Positions 45,127 to 51,613 of a stretch of 51,613 bases of DNA are shown here, in pieces. Below the pieces are notes generated by a model. That model worked only from the letters and a program-made list of their open reading frames with translations, was not told the origin of the DNA and did not search any database. Every line of letters begins with the position of its first letter. The stretch's first letter is position 1. Source of the stretch: a virus; IMG/VR virus record IMGVR_UViG_3300027763_000078, positions 1-51,613 of that record. One strand, written 5' to 3'. The position numbers and the translations under genes were made by a program.

Positions 45127-45365
45127 TAGACCCCCAAATTCCAATAACGGAAAAAAACGTCCTAACGTTAGAATCTCAAGATTCTGATAATTTATATTGG
45201 GAAAAAGATGATGTAAATCCAAACCAAGTACTATATGATTTGGAAAATAATAAGGTTATAATATCTAATGATGATATAACCCTTAACTCACCACTAACTG
45301 ATTTAGGCCCTAAATTCATTAAGAAAAATGTTAGTAATACACGAAATAGAAAAAATAGATTATAA
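45105..45365 (+). other. Probable -1 frameshift extension of the 44047 membrane protein
   Basis: At the run of ten A residues (45113-45122, G-A10-TT) the 0 frame reads GAA AAA AAA AAT TAA and stops. The -1 frame is open from the A run to a TAA at 45363-45365, 80 codons, with no ATG or GTG in frame; it continues the same acidic style (LIDPQIPITEKNVLTLESQD, DNLYWEKDDVNPNQVLYDLE). It overlaps the next gene by 38 nt. A AAA AAA is a classical bacterial -1 slippery heptamer. A real programmed shift, polymerase slippage, or a sequencing/assembly error in the homopolymer cannot be told apart from sequence alone. Confidence 0.6.
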
Positions 45366-45951
45366 TAGTTTAATTATTAATAAAAGAAAATCTAAAAAAA
45401 CTCAAATATTCCTATACGATACACAAAGAAGATTTGACGACTTTGTTAATAAAATTGAACATCGTAATAATGGTAAGTTTGATGACATCCCACATTTTAT
45501 AGTTACAAAATTAGGTAGTATATATCAATTGTTTGACACTGACCATAGTTCTAATACGTTTAATGACTCACAGAACGACAAGAGGATGATTAAAATAGCA
45601 ATTGAGAACTTGGGTTGGTTGAATAAGAATACCATCACTGGTGTCCTTAATAATTGGATTGGAGACCCATATAGGTCAGAACCTCATATACGTAACTGGA
45701 GGAACTACTATTTTTGGGATAAGTATACTGAAATCCAAATGAATTCACTATCTGAACTATGTGATTCCCTATGTGATAAACACGAAATACCAAAACAAAC
45801 TGTACCGTCCCAAGGATATTTGGAAAACATATCTAATTTCAAGGGAATAGTATGTAAATCCAACTTTTCAAGTATTTATACAGATATAAACCCTTCTTTT
45901 AATTTTGGGGTCTTTTTTAATTATGCAAATGAAAATGAAAACAGATTATGA
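45328..45951 (+). CDS. Degenerate N-acetylmuramoyl-L-alanine amidase-fold protein
   Basis: A 207-residue protein with the T7 lysozyme/amidase-2 (PGRP) outline: IPHFIVTKLGSIYQLFD (about 54-70, the GYHFIIxRDGxI strand pair), later SQGYLENISNFKGIVCKS, then DINPSFNF near 186-193. But the zinc-binding positions look lost: the first His of IFVH(C/S) is Y30 (IFLYDTQ), and the His of the G(I/V)VGH motif is K177 (IVCKSNF). D186, in the place of the third ligand, remains. So it may bind cell wall without cutting, or use another mechanism; it may also be a virion-bound structural part. It follows the -1 frame extension (38-nt overlap) and overlaps the next gene by 29 nt. The family call is from the pattern only. 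Confidence 0.6.
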   Translation: MLVIHEIEKIDYNSLIINKRKSKKTQIFLYDTQRRFDDFVNKIEHRNNGKFDDIPHFIVTKLGSIYQLFDTDHSSNTFNDSQNDKRMIKIAIENLGWLNKNTITGVLNNWIGDPYRSEPHIRNWRNYYFWDKYTEIQMNSLSELCDSLCDKHEIPKQTVPSQGYLENISNFKGIVCKSNFSSIYTDINPSFNFGVFFNYANENENRL

Positions 45952-46450
45952 TGTAACCAAGAATATGTTAAAGACCATTAGGTCTATAACAGAAACTAAA
46001 GTATTAAAACAATCAATTAATGAGGTGGCCGAATTTGAATCAACATTATCTGACAATACTGACCAAGAACAAAAAAATGATGTTACAGTAATCAACAATG
46101 TTGATGTTAAGTTATTATCTACAGATCAAGCTGACATGACATTGAGTGAAACACAAAAAACTACAATTTCAGGTTTAATTGATAATTTCAAACAACAAGT
46201 TTCACAAATTGCAGAATTTGACCCAGGGATGACCATTAACCAAGACCAAATCAGATTGGATGGTTATTTACCAGATGAAGATATTAACTTTGTTTTTATC
46301 GCTGGAACCGAAAGTGGTGTTTATATTAATGCTGATATGTTGAAACTTGAACAAAATGTTGCGACAGCGTTAGAAAAATTGGCGAAATTTGATGAAACAT
46401 TCAAAACATCAATTGAACCATTAATAAATCAAAGAGATAATAACATATAA
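45923..46450 (+). CDS. Hypothetical protein, probable virion/assembly factor, 175 aa
   Basis: A hydrophilic, acidic protein with no membrane segment. The upstream in-frame ATG at 45905 gives a 181-residue form; I prefer ATG 45923 (MQMKMKTDYDVTKNMLKTIR) because the extra residues read out of the previous gene's end. Residues 10-50 are helical, followed by an acidic spacer, a central helix (TQKTTISGLIDNFKQQVSQI) and a compact GYLPDEDINFVFIAGTESGV region, then a final helix. It overlaps the amidase-like gene by 29 nt and touches the next gene by one base, and the cluster 45923-49192 looks like a capsid or core-assembly operon. Function unknown. Confidence 0.5.
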   Translation: MQMKMKTDYDVTKNMLKTIRSITETKVLKQSINEVAEFESTLSDNTDQEQKNDVTVINNVDVKLLSTDQADMTLSETQKTTISGLIDNFKQQVSQIAEFDPGMTINQDQIRLDGYLPDEDINFVFIAGTESGVYINADMLKLEQNVATALEKLAKFDETFKTSIEPLINQRDNNI

Positions 46451-46689
46451 TGGCATTAACAGACCAAGATAAAAAAGAAATAGAAAGAATCACCAAAAGG
46501 GAGATTAAAGATTTTATGGACTCAACCCAAGCCACAAGAATTGTTGTTAAAATGATTCAAGATGAGTTAGGAACCAAAAAAATAGATGATAAAATCGTTG
46601 ACCTTTCAACTAAAGTGGTTGTTGAACTTTTCAAGACCTTATGGCAGAGAAAGGGATTCTGGGAAAGTGCATTAAAAAGTGTAAGATAA
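46450..46689 (+). CDS. Small conserved phage protein, 79 aa
   Basis: A 79-residue helical protein starting MALTDQDKKEIERITKREIK, followed by DFMDSTQATRIVVKMIQDEL and ending VVELFKTLWQRKGFWESALK. Small proteins of this design (ALTDxDxxEIxxIxxxEIxDFxxSxQ ... LFKTLWxRxxFW) occur near head and tail assembly genes in many marine T4-like phages, but the function is unknown. It is linked to both neighbours by one-base overlaps. The aromatic, basic C-terminus (WQRKGFW) could be a partner- or membrane-binding end. Confidence 0.55.
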   Translation: MALTDQDKKEIERITKREIKDFMDSTQATRIVVKMIQDELGTKKIDDKIVDLSTKVVVELFKTLWQRKGFWESALKSVR

Positions 46690-47828
46690 TGAAAATATTA
46701 AAAATTGGAAATTCTTTAATATTTGGTGTTGAACATTATAACATGAATGATGTTAAAAAAGTTTTCAATTACGTAAAAAAATATTATAAACCAGAAGATA
46801 GGGTAGTTTTTATGGGTGAAGGCGGGGATGACAATAATGTTTACGAAAAAGGTGGTGAACAAGAGGAAATAAAAAATAAATTAGAAAACTATTTTACTAA
46901 TTTTATAAATGATTCTTGGGACGGTAAAGAAACAAACGTATTAAATCCAAATTCTAACCTTTTCAAAGAAATAAGTTCAAGAACTGAACTATCACGTGAC
47001 AAAACTATGGCTGCGGTTTATGTGATTATTGTGGGACAAACAAGAATACCGGAGGAAATGATTAGTTTATTAACAAAAGAGGGGGAAAATTGGATAAGAA
47101 GTTTTGATATAAAAAATCCTAAAAACCCAAGTAACGAAGATATGGATTTGATGTACGATTTATGTTTTCCTCAAGATACTAATAATTCTGAAACTGAAAT
47201 GTCAAAAATAACGGATATTTTCAATGAGGTAAGAGATGAGAATTTATTGAAAAAAATAAAAAACTATCATAAAAATGGTTACACGGTAATAGCCACCGTA
47301 GGGGAAGGACATATAGATTTATTAAAAAATACAAAATTGAAGAAAGTGGAAGCTAAAGAAACTGATTGTGGTTCTTCTGGTTCATTCGAAGGACCTCTAT
47401 TTGGTAAATCGGACGTTATTAAGAGACCTATCTCTAAAATCCCTAACATGGACCTCAAAGAGGAGGCCGAACTCAAAGAAGTGACCGCAGGTGACGCAGG
47501 ACAGTATGATGTTCCTTTATTTGGTAAATCACCCAAAGGCCGTAGAAACCCATTAAAAATAGATGGACCTAAAAGTATCTACAAAGGTAGATCGGTAACA
47601 GATAAGAACTTTCCTAAATGGGGAGGTCCTGATAGTGTTTTTGTAAAAGTAAAAGAGAAGTGTAAGAAATTCCCTTATTGTGACCAAGGTAATACAGGAG
47701 CAATAGAATTCATACACGAAGACGATGAATTACAAGAATCTATTAAGGAAATATCAAAAAAATACGGAATTCTACATAAAGATGTGGAAAATATCGTATT
47801 AAATGAGATTAACAAGATATTTATTTAA
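46689..47828 (+). CDS. Virion/assembly protein with duplicated PLFGK motif
   Basis: A 379-residue protein from ATG 46689 (TAATG overlap with the previous stop; an in-frame ATG at 46641 lies inside that gene). The N-terminal ~215 residues are an alpha/beta domain (MKILKIGNSLIFGVEHYNMN ... GYTVIATVGEGHIDLLKN). The middle has two copies of a Gly/Ser-PLFGKS motif (CGSSGSFEGPLFGKSD at about 236-251 and DAGQYDVPLFGKSPK), each next to a KEVTA- or KVEAKE-type acidic lead. The end has a cysteine motif KCKKFPYCDQG and a helix (IKEISKKYGILHKDVENIVL). The last part is a recurring module in marine phage head and virion proteins (KCKKFPYCNQGD), without known function. Confidence 0.55.
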   Translation: MKILKIGNSLIFGVEHYNMNDVKKVFNYVKKYYKPEDRVVFMGEGGDDNNVYEKGGEQEEIKNKLENYFTNFINDSWDGKETNVLNPNSNLFKEISSRTELSRDKTMAAVYVIIVGQTRIPEEMISLLTKEGENWIRSFDIKNPKNPSNEDMDLMYDLCFPQDTNNSETEMSKITDIFNEVRDENLLKKIKNYHKNGYTVIATVGEGHIDLLKNTKLKKVEAKETDCGSSGSFEGPLFGKSDVIKRPISKIPNMDLKEEAELKEVTAGDAGQYDVPLFGKSPKGRRNPLKIDGPKSIYKGRSVTDKNFPKWGGPDSVFVKVKEKCKKFPYCDQGNTGAIEFIHEDDELQESIKEISKKYGILHKDVENIVLNEINKIFI

Positions 47829-47830
47829 TT

Positions 47831-49192
47831 ATGAAAGTAAGCGAATTAACAACAATTATCGAAAACATCGTTTCTAACGAAATTAGAAAGACAATTATGG
47901 AAGAGAATAATGGTAAGAAAGAAGTTTATCACATAAAATGTGAAGGTATACCTTTAGCAACATTTGAATCTGAAGAAGAGGCGAACGATGCATTACCTGA
48001 TTATAAGGCTAAACATAAAGATGGTGAACTAATCATCGAAAAAGGAGTTTATGAAAGTCATGATGATATGATGAATAAACTTGATGAGATGAACGACCAA
48101 TTAGAAGAAACAGAAAATATGGAAAATACAGAAAAACAACCAATGGAAGGAAACGCTTTTAGTGGAGCATTAGCAGCAGCTAAATTAAAAGGTGAAAAAG
48201 AATTTAAAGTTGGTAAAAAAGAATATGATGTAAAAGAGGAAGAAGAGTGTGACGAGTGTGGTAGTTCTTCTATGGAAGAAGAGGAAAAAGGTGATGACGA
48301 TTTTGAAAATATGTTAAGGGGTAGAAGAAAACACAGTTATGTAGATAAAGGTGAAGAAACACCTGACGAAATGGCTGAAGAAAAGAAATCTTGTGAAAAA
48401 TGTGGTAAAGAAATATGTGAGTGTGGTGTTGGGTATATGGAAGAGGAGGATATGACAGAAAACAAACAAATGTGTAATGAGTGTGGTGGTAAGATGAACG
48501 AAGAAGGTATGTGTAATGAATGTGGGTCAAAGATGTACGAATCAAAAAAGAAGACAGTACGTTTAACTGAATCTGAATTAACTAAATTGATCGCTAAAAT
48601 GGTTAGTGAATCAATTCCTGGTTTAGATGCTGCTAAGAAATCACATAATGAAAGTGGTAAAGAGAACCAAGAATATTTGGCGTCTGTTGATAAGAAAATG
48701 AAAGATTATTTATCTTTTGATGGTAACGACAACCCTGAATTTCCTAAAGCTATCGGTAAGGGTGAAAAAGTTGCAAGAAAAAATACACCAGAACAAGAAG
48801 AAGAAATTGCAAAAAACTATGCAGGGTTAGAAAATTTAGAATATGATATTGAACCATCAGAACAATTTAAGAAAAGATTGAAGATGGCTATTGAAGGAGA
48901 TACGTTGATGGGTAATGGTAAAGTAACTGAACCTGCAAGTATTAAACCATCAAACGGTGCGGAGAAAGGAAAAGAAGCAAAAGAAAAAGAAGGTAATCAC
49001 ATTCAAACTCCTGAAACCGCTAAAAAGATAGAAAAACAAGTTAAAGATAGAGAAGAAGATAAAAAGAATAGAGTGTTATATTCTAAAGAAAAGGTTCCAG
49101 TTAGTGAATCAAAAGTAAATTTTTCAAGTGTTCTTGACAACGAAATCAAGAAAATGAAGAATATTTCAGAATACAATAAAAAAACTCAATAA
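47831..49192 (+). CDS. Acidic Cys-rich protein, probable capsid core/scaffold-associated
   Basis: A 453-residue highly charged protein. It opens with a short helix (MKVSELTTIIENIVSNEIRK), then an EEEAN/DEMNDQLEE acidic region, a zinc-ribbon-like set of cysteines (CDECG near 138; CEKCG and CECG near 189-198; CNECGGKMNEEGMCNECG near 219-236), and at about 247-265 the motif VRLTESELTKLIAKMVSES. This LTES(E/D)Lxxx(I/V) motif recurs in prohead core and internal virion proteins of marine T4-like phages, so core or scaffold function is the best guess. The C-terminal 190 residues are Lys/Glu-rich, probably disordered. Repeated acidic and lysine runs favour a scaffold that is removed or packaged. A homologous role is not proved. 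Confidence 0.5.
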   Translation: MKVSELTTIIENIVSNEIRKTIMEENNGKKEVYHIKCEGIPLATFESEEEANDALPDYKAKHKDGELIIEKGVYESHDDMMNKLDEMNDQLEETENMENTEKQPMEGNAFSGALAAAKLKGEKEFKVGKKEYDVKEEEECDECGSSSMEEEEKGDDDFENMLRGRRKHSYVDKGEETPDEMAEEKKSCEKCGKEICECGVGYMEEEDMTENKQMCNECGGKMNEEGMCNECGSKMYESKKKTVRLTESELTKLIAKMVSESIPGLDAAKKSHNESGKENQEYLASVDKKMKDYLSFDGNDNPEFPKAIGKGEKVARKNTPEQEEEIAKNYAGLENLEYDIEPSEQFKKRLKMAIEGDTLMGNGKVTEPASIKPSNGAEKGKEAKEKEGNHIQTPETAKKIEKQVKDREEDKKNRVLYSKEKVPVSESKVNFSSVLDNEIKKMKNISEYNKKTQ

Positions 49193-49241
49193 TTTCTTTT
49201 TTTTAAATTCTTTAATCTTTATATTATAATATAATAAGGTT

Positions 49242-49697
49242 ATGGAAAATAAAGAAGGATATTTAGAGTTTGTACATTCCGAAAGTTACAAGAATCAAAT
49301 TGATGTTTGGTACAGAGCTTACAACATAAGTCGTGAGAAGACAGAACTTTTCTATGACTTTCTTATGTCATTATATAATCTTTTACAAGAGACGTATTTA
49401 GGACCTGAAGTGTTTGAATTAGAGGAGGACCAAAAAAACCATTTTACATGGTGTTGGGATAAAACCATTGAAAATTTTAATAAAGAAAAGATATTTTTTA
49501 AAGAAAGGGGTAATTGTTATGAATACTGTTGGAACTTCTTTTTAGAGGCATATTATTTTGCACAACTAGATGATAATCAAATAAAAATAACACAATATTT
49601 CTTTAAATTATTTAATTTTAAACATAGAAAGACCAGGTCCGAATTGGATATGTTGACCGAAATTTACAAATTGTTTGAACAAAACTTGAAAAAGTAG
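49242..49697 (+). CDS. Hypothetical protein, 151 aa
   Basis: A 151-residue protein with an aromatic-rich, mostly helical sequence (YLEFVHSESYKNQIDVWYRA, FYDFLMSLYNLLQETYLGPE, NCYEYCWNFFLEAYYFAQLD). No signal or membrane segment and no known family. It is preceded by a T-rich/TATATTATAATATAATA stretch (about 49200-49233) that could be a promoter for a small-gene set read through to 50878. The TAG stop is followed by a 40-nt gap. It is probably an early-class gene, but no function can be given. Confidence 0.5.
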   Translation: MENKEGYLEFVHSESYKNQIDVWYRAYNISREKTELFYDFLMSLYNLLQETYLGPEVFELEEDQKNHFTWCWDKTIENFNKEKIFFKERGNCYEYCWNFFLEAYYFAQLDDNQIKITQYFFKLFNFKHRKTRSELDMLTEIYKLFEQNLKK

Positions 49698-49737
49698 ATA
49701 TTTTTCCGTATATTCGTATTAAAAACCGAATAATATT

Positions 49738-49929
49738 ATGGAAACCTTAAATAAAATAAAGGACCTAGTAGAGAAAATGTCAGTAGATACACAAAAGGTT
49801 TATGATAAAGGAAACCGAAGTGCATCAATCAGAGCTAGGAAATACGCTCAAGAAATTAAATTACTAATTGCCATTTATCGCAAGGACATCCTTGAAGAAA
49901 TTAAAAAATACGACAATGTATCAAATTAA
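49738..49929 (+). CDS. Histone H1/Hc1-like small protein
   Basis: A 63-residue protein matching the small Hc1/histone H1-like proteins of Bacteroidota and Chlamydiae: METLNKIKDLVEKMSVDTQK at the start, then the hallmark GNRSASIRARKYAQEIKLLI (GNKxAgxRARKaaxEI), then YRKDILEEIKK. Family proteins bind DNA and compact it. Unlike longer eukaryote-like H1 tails, there is no lysine/alanine-rich C-terminal tail; the last residues are KKYDNVSN. A phage copy could bind host or phage DNA. The next gene starts 14 nt before its end in another frame. Recognition is from the motif; DNA binding is inferred. Confidence 0.65.
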   Translation: METLNKIKDLVEKMSVDTQKVYDKGNRSASIRARKYAQEIKLLIAIYRKDILEEIKKYDNVSN

Positions 49930-50092
49930 AGTATTTTTATTTGTAATCAGTATATTATTTTCAATAAGATTAATCGCTGAATTTACAATTAAATTATTCC
50001 AAGATAATCCAGAACCTTTAGTATTATCAAAAACTGAACAGGTATTGGTATATCTTGCTGCTTCATATATAATAACATTCATATTAACATAA
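49916..50092 (+). CDS. Small two-helix membrane protein, 58 aa
   Basis: A 58-residue protein. I choose ATG 49916 (MYQIKVFLFVISILFSIRLI) since the longer frame would need a TTG at 49868 inside the preceding gene. Two hydrophobic segments: IKVFLFVISILFSIRLIA (about 4-21) and a C-terminal VLVYLAASYIITFILT (about 43-58), separated by a charged EFTIKLFQDNPEPL loop. It overlaps the histone-like gene by 14 nt. The size fits holins and small phage membrane regulators, but nothing specific supports a lysis role. Confidence 0.45.
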   Translation: MYQIKVFLFVISILFSIRLIAEFTIKLFQDNPEPLVLSKTEQVLVYLAASYIITFILT

Positions 50093-50096
50093 TACC

Positions 50097-50552
50097 GTGT
50101 TTGAATCAATAAAATCAATAAGACCATATTTCCATTCATTAAGAGAAATTGAAAATAATGTTAGTTTAGATATTAAATTACCATTGAATTGGAAATATGA
50201 AGAAATTTTAAAACCATATCGTTCGGTTGTAGTTAAAATTCAAGATAAAAATGAAAAATTTACATTAATGTCATTAATTTCAAATGCAACACAAGAAGGA
50301 TATGATGTTGTTTTTGCTTGTGCATTAGAAATATTTAAAGTAAATAAAGATGAAGAAGAGAAACAAAAACTTTTTCAATCGAAAGTAAAAAAATTACAAG
50401 AACTATTTAAGAATGAGTCATTAGATAAATTAAAAGGTTTAAATTTATTAGACAATTATGGACAAGAGAATACAACAGGGATTGGAGATTCTGAGGAAGG
50501 AGATAGAGAAGGACTCGTTGGAGATAGAGACGAGCAAGAAGAGAATGATTGA
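50097..50552 (+). CDS. Hypothetical conserved phage protein, 151 aa
   Basis: A 151-residue protein with a GTG start (GTGTTTGAATC) 4 nt after the previous stop. Residues 1-115 are a soluble alpha/beta domain (FESIKSIRPYFHSLREIENN, VSLDIKLPLNWKYEEILKPY, VVFACALEIFKVNKDEEEKQ), followed by a helix KLQELFKNESLDKLKGLNLL and an acidic, low-complexity tail (GIGDSEEGDREGLVGDRDEQ). The tail is encoded in the region that overlaps the next gene by 95 nt in another frame, so the tail composition may reflect that constraint. Similar proteins seem widespread in marine phages near small early genes; function unknown. Confidence 0.55.
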   Translation: MFESIKSIRPYFHSLREIENNVSLDIKLPLNWKYEEILKPYRSVVVKIQDKNEKFTLMSLISNATQEGYDVVFACALEIFKVNKDEEEKQKLFQSKVKKLQELFKNESLDKLKGLNLLDNYGQENTTGIGDSEEGDREGLVGDRDEQEEND

Positions 50553-50661
50553 TGAAATCAAATCACTGGATAAAAATAAAATGTTTCAGCCGAAACCAAA
50601 AAAGAAAGTATCTATAATAGATAAGATATTAAAGATATTAGGACATGGAAAAAAAAGGTGA
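50458..50661 (+). CDS. Small coiled, basic hypothetical protein, 67 aa
   Basis: A 67-residue protein: MDKRIQQGLEILRKEIEKDS at the start is a charged amphipathic helix, followed by KRMIDEIKSLDKNKMFQPKP and a lysine-rich end (KKKVSIIDKILKILGHGKKR) that could bind nucleic acid or membranes. It starts 95 nt inside the preceding gene in the +1 frame and overlaps the next gene by 17 nt. The ATG and the chain of overlaps with its neighbours support it as real, but overlap of this length also makes a chance open frame possible. Confidence 0.45.
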   Translation: MDKRIQQGLEILRKEIEKDSLEIETSKKRMIDEIKSLDKNKMFQPKPKKKVSIIDKILKILGHGKKR

Positions 50662-50878
50662 GTTATTAAATCAATTAGCTATTATATCGGATTTATTGGA
50701 AAAGGTAAATGCCGAGACTAAATCAACAACAATTGTTTTTGAATTATCAAATATGGAGTTTGATAGAGTGTTTCAGAGTATACAAAAAAAATATGGAAGT
50801 AAATTGGAGAACCCTAAAGGTAAGTTTAATATTACGATAGGGTTAATTGATATTGTATTTAATACGAATAATGTCTAA
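50645..50878 (+). CDS. Hypothetical protein, 77 aa
   Basis: A 77-residue acidic/basic protein (MEKKGELLNQLAIISDLLEK, VNAETKSTTIVFELSNMEFD, RVFQSIQKKYGSKLENPKGK) with an alpha-beta layout and no membrane segment. It overlaps the upstream gene by 17 nt. Its last 20 nt overlap the 3' end of the convergent minus-strand gene, so it closes the rightward transcription block. Not recognised. Confidence 0.45.
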   Translation: MEKKGELLNQLAIISDLLEKVNAETKSTTIVFELSNMEFDRVFQSIQKKYGSKLENPKGKFNITIGLIDIVFNTNNV

Positions 50879-51551
50879 AAAGTTCTTCTTTTTTAAATCC
50901 TTTAGATTCTAATAGTTTATATAATAAACTTCTTTGATGTGTGGTTATATCTTTAACAAAAAAGAAATTACCCTTTTTTCTATTCACCAAATCCTTTTTT
51001 ACAATTTCAAATAACCTATTCGCGTCATTTATATTCTTATTTCCAAATAACTTAATGTCATCATCAACTTGTACGAATAATTTATTATTTAAAGTGAAAA
51101 TTTGTGCTATTTCCGTTATAGGTAATATTTGTTCCATCATTATATGATACCTAATTCTTTTCTTTATTTGGAAATCATATATTTGTTCTTCCTGCCAATA
51201 CGGGATTATCTCTTTTATTCGAAATTTATCGTCTTCAATTAATGCTGGTTGATTCCTACCCAAACTATCCCTAACATATGTTGCAGTTGCCCAACGGTTA
51301 TTTGGGAAGATAAGAGCCAATTCAAAAACTAATTCGTTTTTTTTCCTCTTACCTCCTTGTTGTTTAAGAAAGGGTGGAACTTGTTGTGTTTTAAACTCCC
51401 TCCAATATTCGTAGGCGGTAGTTCTTTTCATACTCCTATGTAATATTTTAACCCTTTTTTGATTACAGAAAAGTACTATAAAATATTTCCCGTTTTTCAT
51501 AAAAATTTTATTATTAAAGAATAAAGACCATAACCACCTAAGATGAACCAT
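50859..51551 (-). CDS. Hypothetical protein, convergent minus-strand gene
   Basis: The only minus-strand gene. The long frame has 230 residues, but the second Met (residue 18, ATG at 51500) is a plausible start because MKNGKYFIVLFCNQKRVKIL begins a clear beta-rich domain, whereas the first 17 residues (MVHLRWLWSLFFNNKIF) are atypical. The protein is basic, with segments RTTAYEYWREFKTQQVPPFL, KNELVFELALIFPNNRWATA and a C-terminal IVKKDLVNRKKGNFFFVKDI helix/strand region. Upstream on this strand is a TTATATTTTC stretch (near 51560) that could be a promoter. Convergence with the rightward block implies a separate, perhaps early, transcription unit. No family is recognised. Confidence 0.55.
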   Translation of the reverse strand: MVHLRWLWSLFFNNKIFMKNGKYFIVLFCNQKRVKILHRSMKRTTAYEYWREFKTQQVPPFLKQQGGKRKKNELVFELALIFPNNRWATATYVRDSLGRNQPALIEDDKFRIKEIIPYWQEEQIYDFQIKKRIRYHIMMEQILPITEIAQIFTLNNKLFVQVDDDIKLFGNKNINDANRLFEIVKKDLVNRKKGNFFFVKDITTHQRSLLYKLLESKGFKKEELFRHYSY

Positions 51552-51613
51552 ATAATTGAAAATATAACAATTCCCTTAGGCACAAAATCCCAGATTTAAT
51601 CATCTCGTCTTTA

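Noticed and set aside
45328-45951. Active endolysin
   Set aside because: The fold outline fits, but the key zinc histidines are Tyr and Lys, so calling it an active amidase is not supported.
1-51613. Recoded stop codons as in some large gut phages
   Set aside because: TAG (34677, 35576, 36658, 49695), TGA (50550) and TAA all end genes at sensible places; recoding would fuse neighbouring proteins.

Overview
The window is a continuous stretch of an AT-rich, tailed double-stranded DNA phage genome, not a bacterial chromosome. It carries T4-like contractile-tail baseplate genes (gp25- and gp6-like), giant fibre and adhesin-like proteins, and a T4-like replication/recombination set: gp41-type helicase, gp61/DnaG-type primase, RuvC-like resolvase, and gp46/gp47 (SbcC/SbcD). 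The host is most likely a member of the Bacteroidota, probably a flavobacterium. Evidence for this is SprB-like repeats in a giant surface protein, an Hc1/histone H1-like small protein, a Bacteroidota-style sigma factor, a DUF5522-like protein, and A-rich leaders instead of Shine-Dalgarno sites. TAA, TAG and TGA all terminate genes, so the standard bacterial code applies. Every gene but the last is on the + strand. Many are packed with TAATG or longer overlaps. I saw no tRNA, rRNA, CRISPR array or transposon.

Layout. 1-4.4 kb: a hypothetical gene, the replicative helicase, a monomeric B12-dependent ribonucleotide reductase, and a tiny DUF5522-like gene containing a terminator-like hairpin. 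4.4-31.4 kb: a virion module starting with baseplate wedge genes, then large beta-rich structural proteins. It includes a collagen-like fibre ending in a self-cleaving S74 chaperone domain and a 2008-residue protein with PT-rich tandem repeats and SprB-like repeats. 31.4-41.0 kb: recombination/replication genes (RuvC-like, primase, PD-(D/E)XK nuclease, split gp47, orphan adenine methyltransferase, gp46). 41.0-46 kb: ClpP-like protease, envelope-anchored proteins, a sigma factor and an amidase-fold protein lacking zinc ligands. 46-49.2 kb: probable capsid/core-associated genes. 49.2-51.6 kb: small early-type genes converging on a minus-strand gene.

How it may work together. An ATATTTAT-type motif lies 12-32 nt upstream of the start of many virion genes, and I propose it is the phage late promoter, perhaps read with the help of the phage sigma factor. 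A second promoter-like element (GGCAACT, then TATATTT about 34 nt later) occurs twice in the replication region; one copy drives a predicted small RNA of about 75 nt with two hairpins. The helicase, primase, nuclease and gp46/gp47 genes would support replication and recombination, and the RNR would supply deoxynucleotides.

Most notable: the gp47 (SbcD/Mre11) gene is split in two by a NUMOD3/PD-(D/E)XK homing endonuclease gene whose own late-promoter-like motif sits inside a hairpin, reminiscent of T4 intron endonuclease control. A membrane protein appears to be extended by 80 codons through a -1 frameshift at a run of ten A residues. Two giant virion proteins carry internal membrane-spanning segments.
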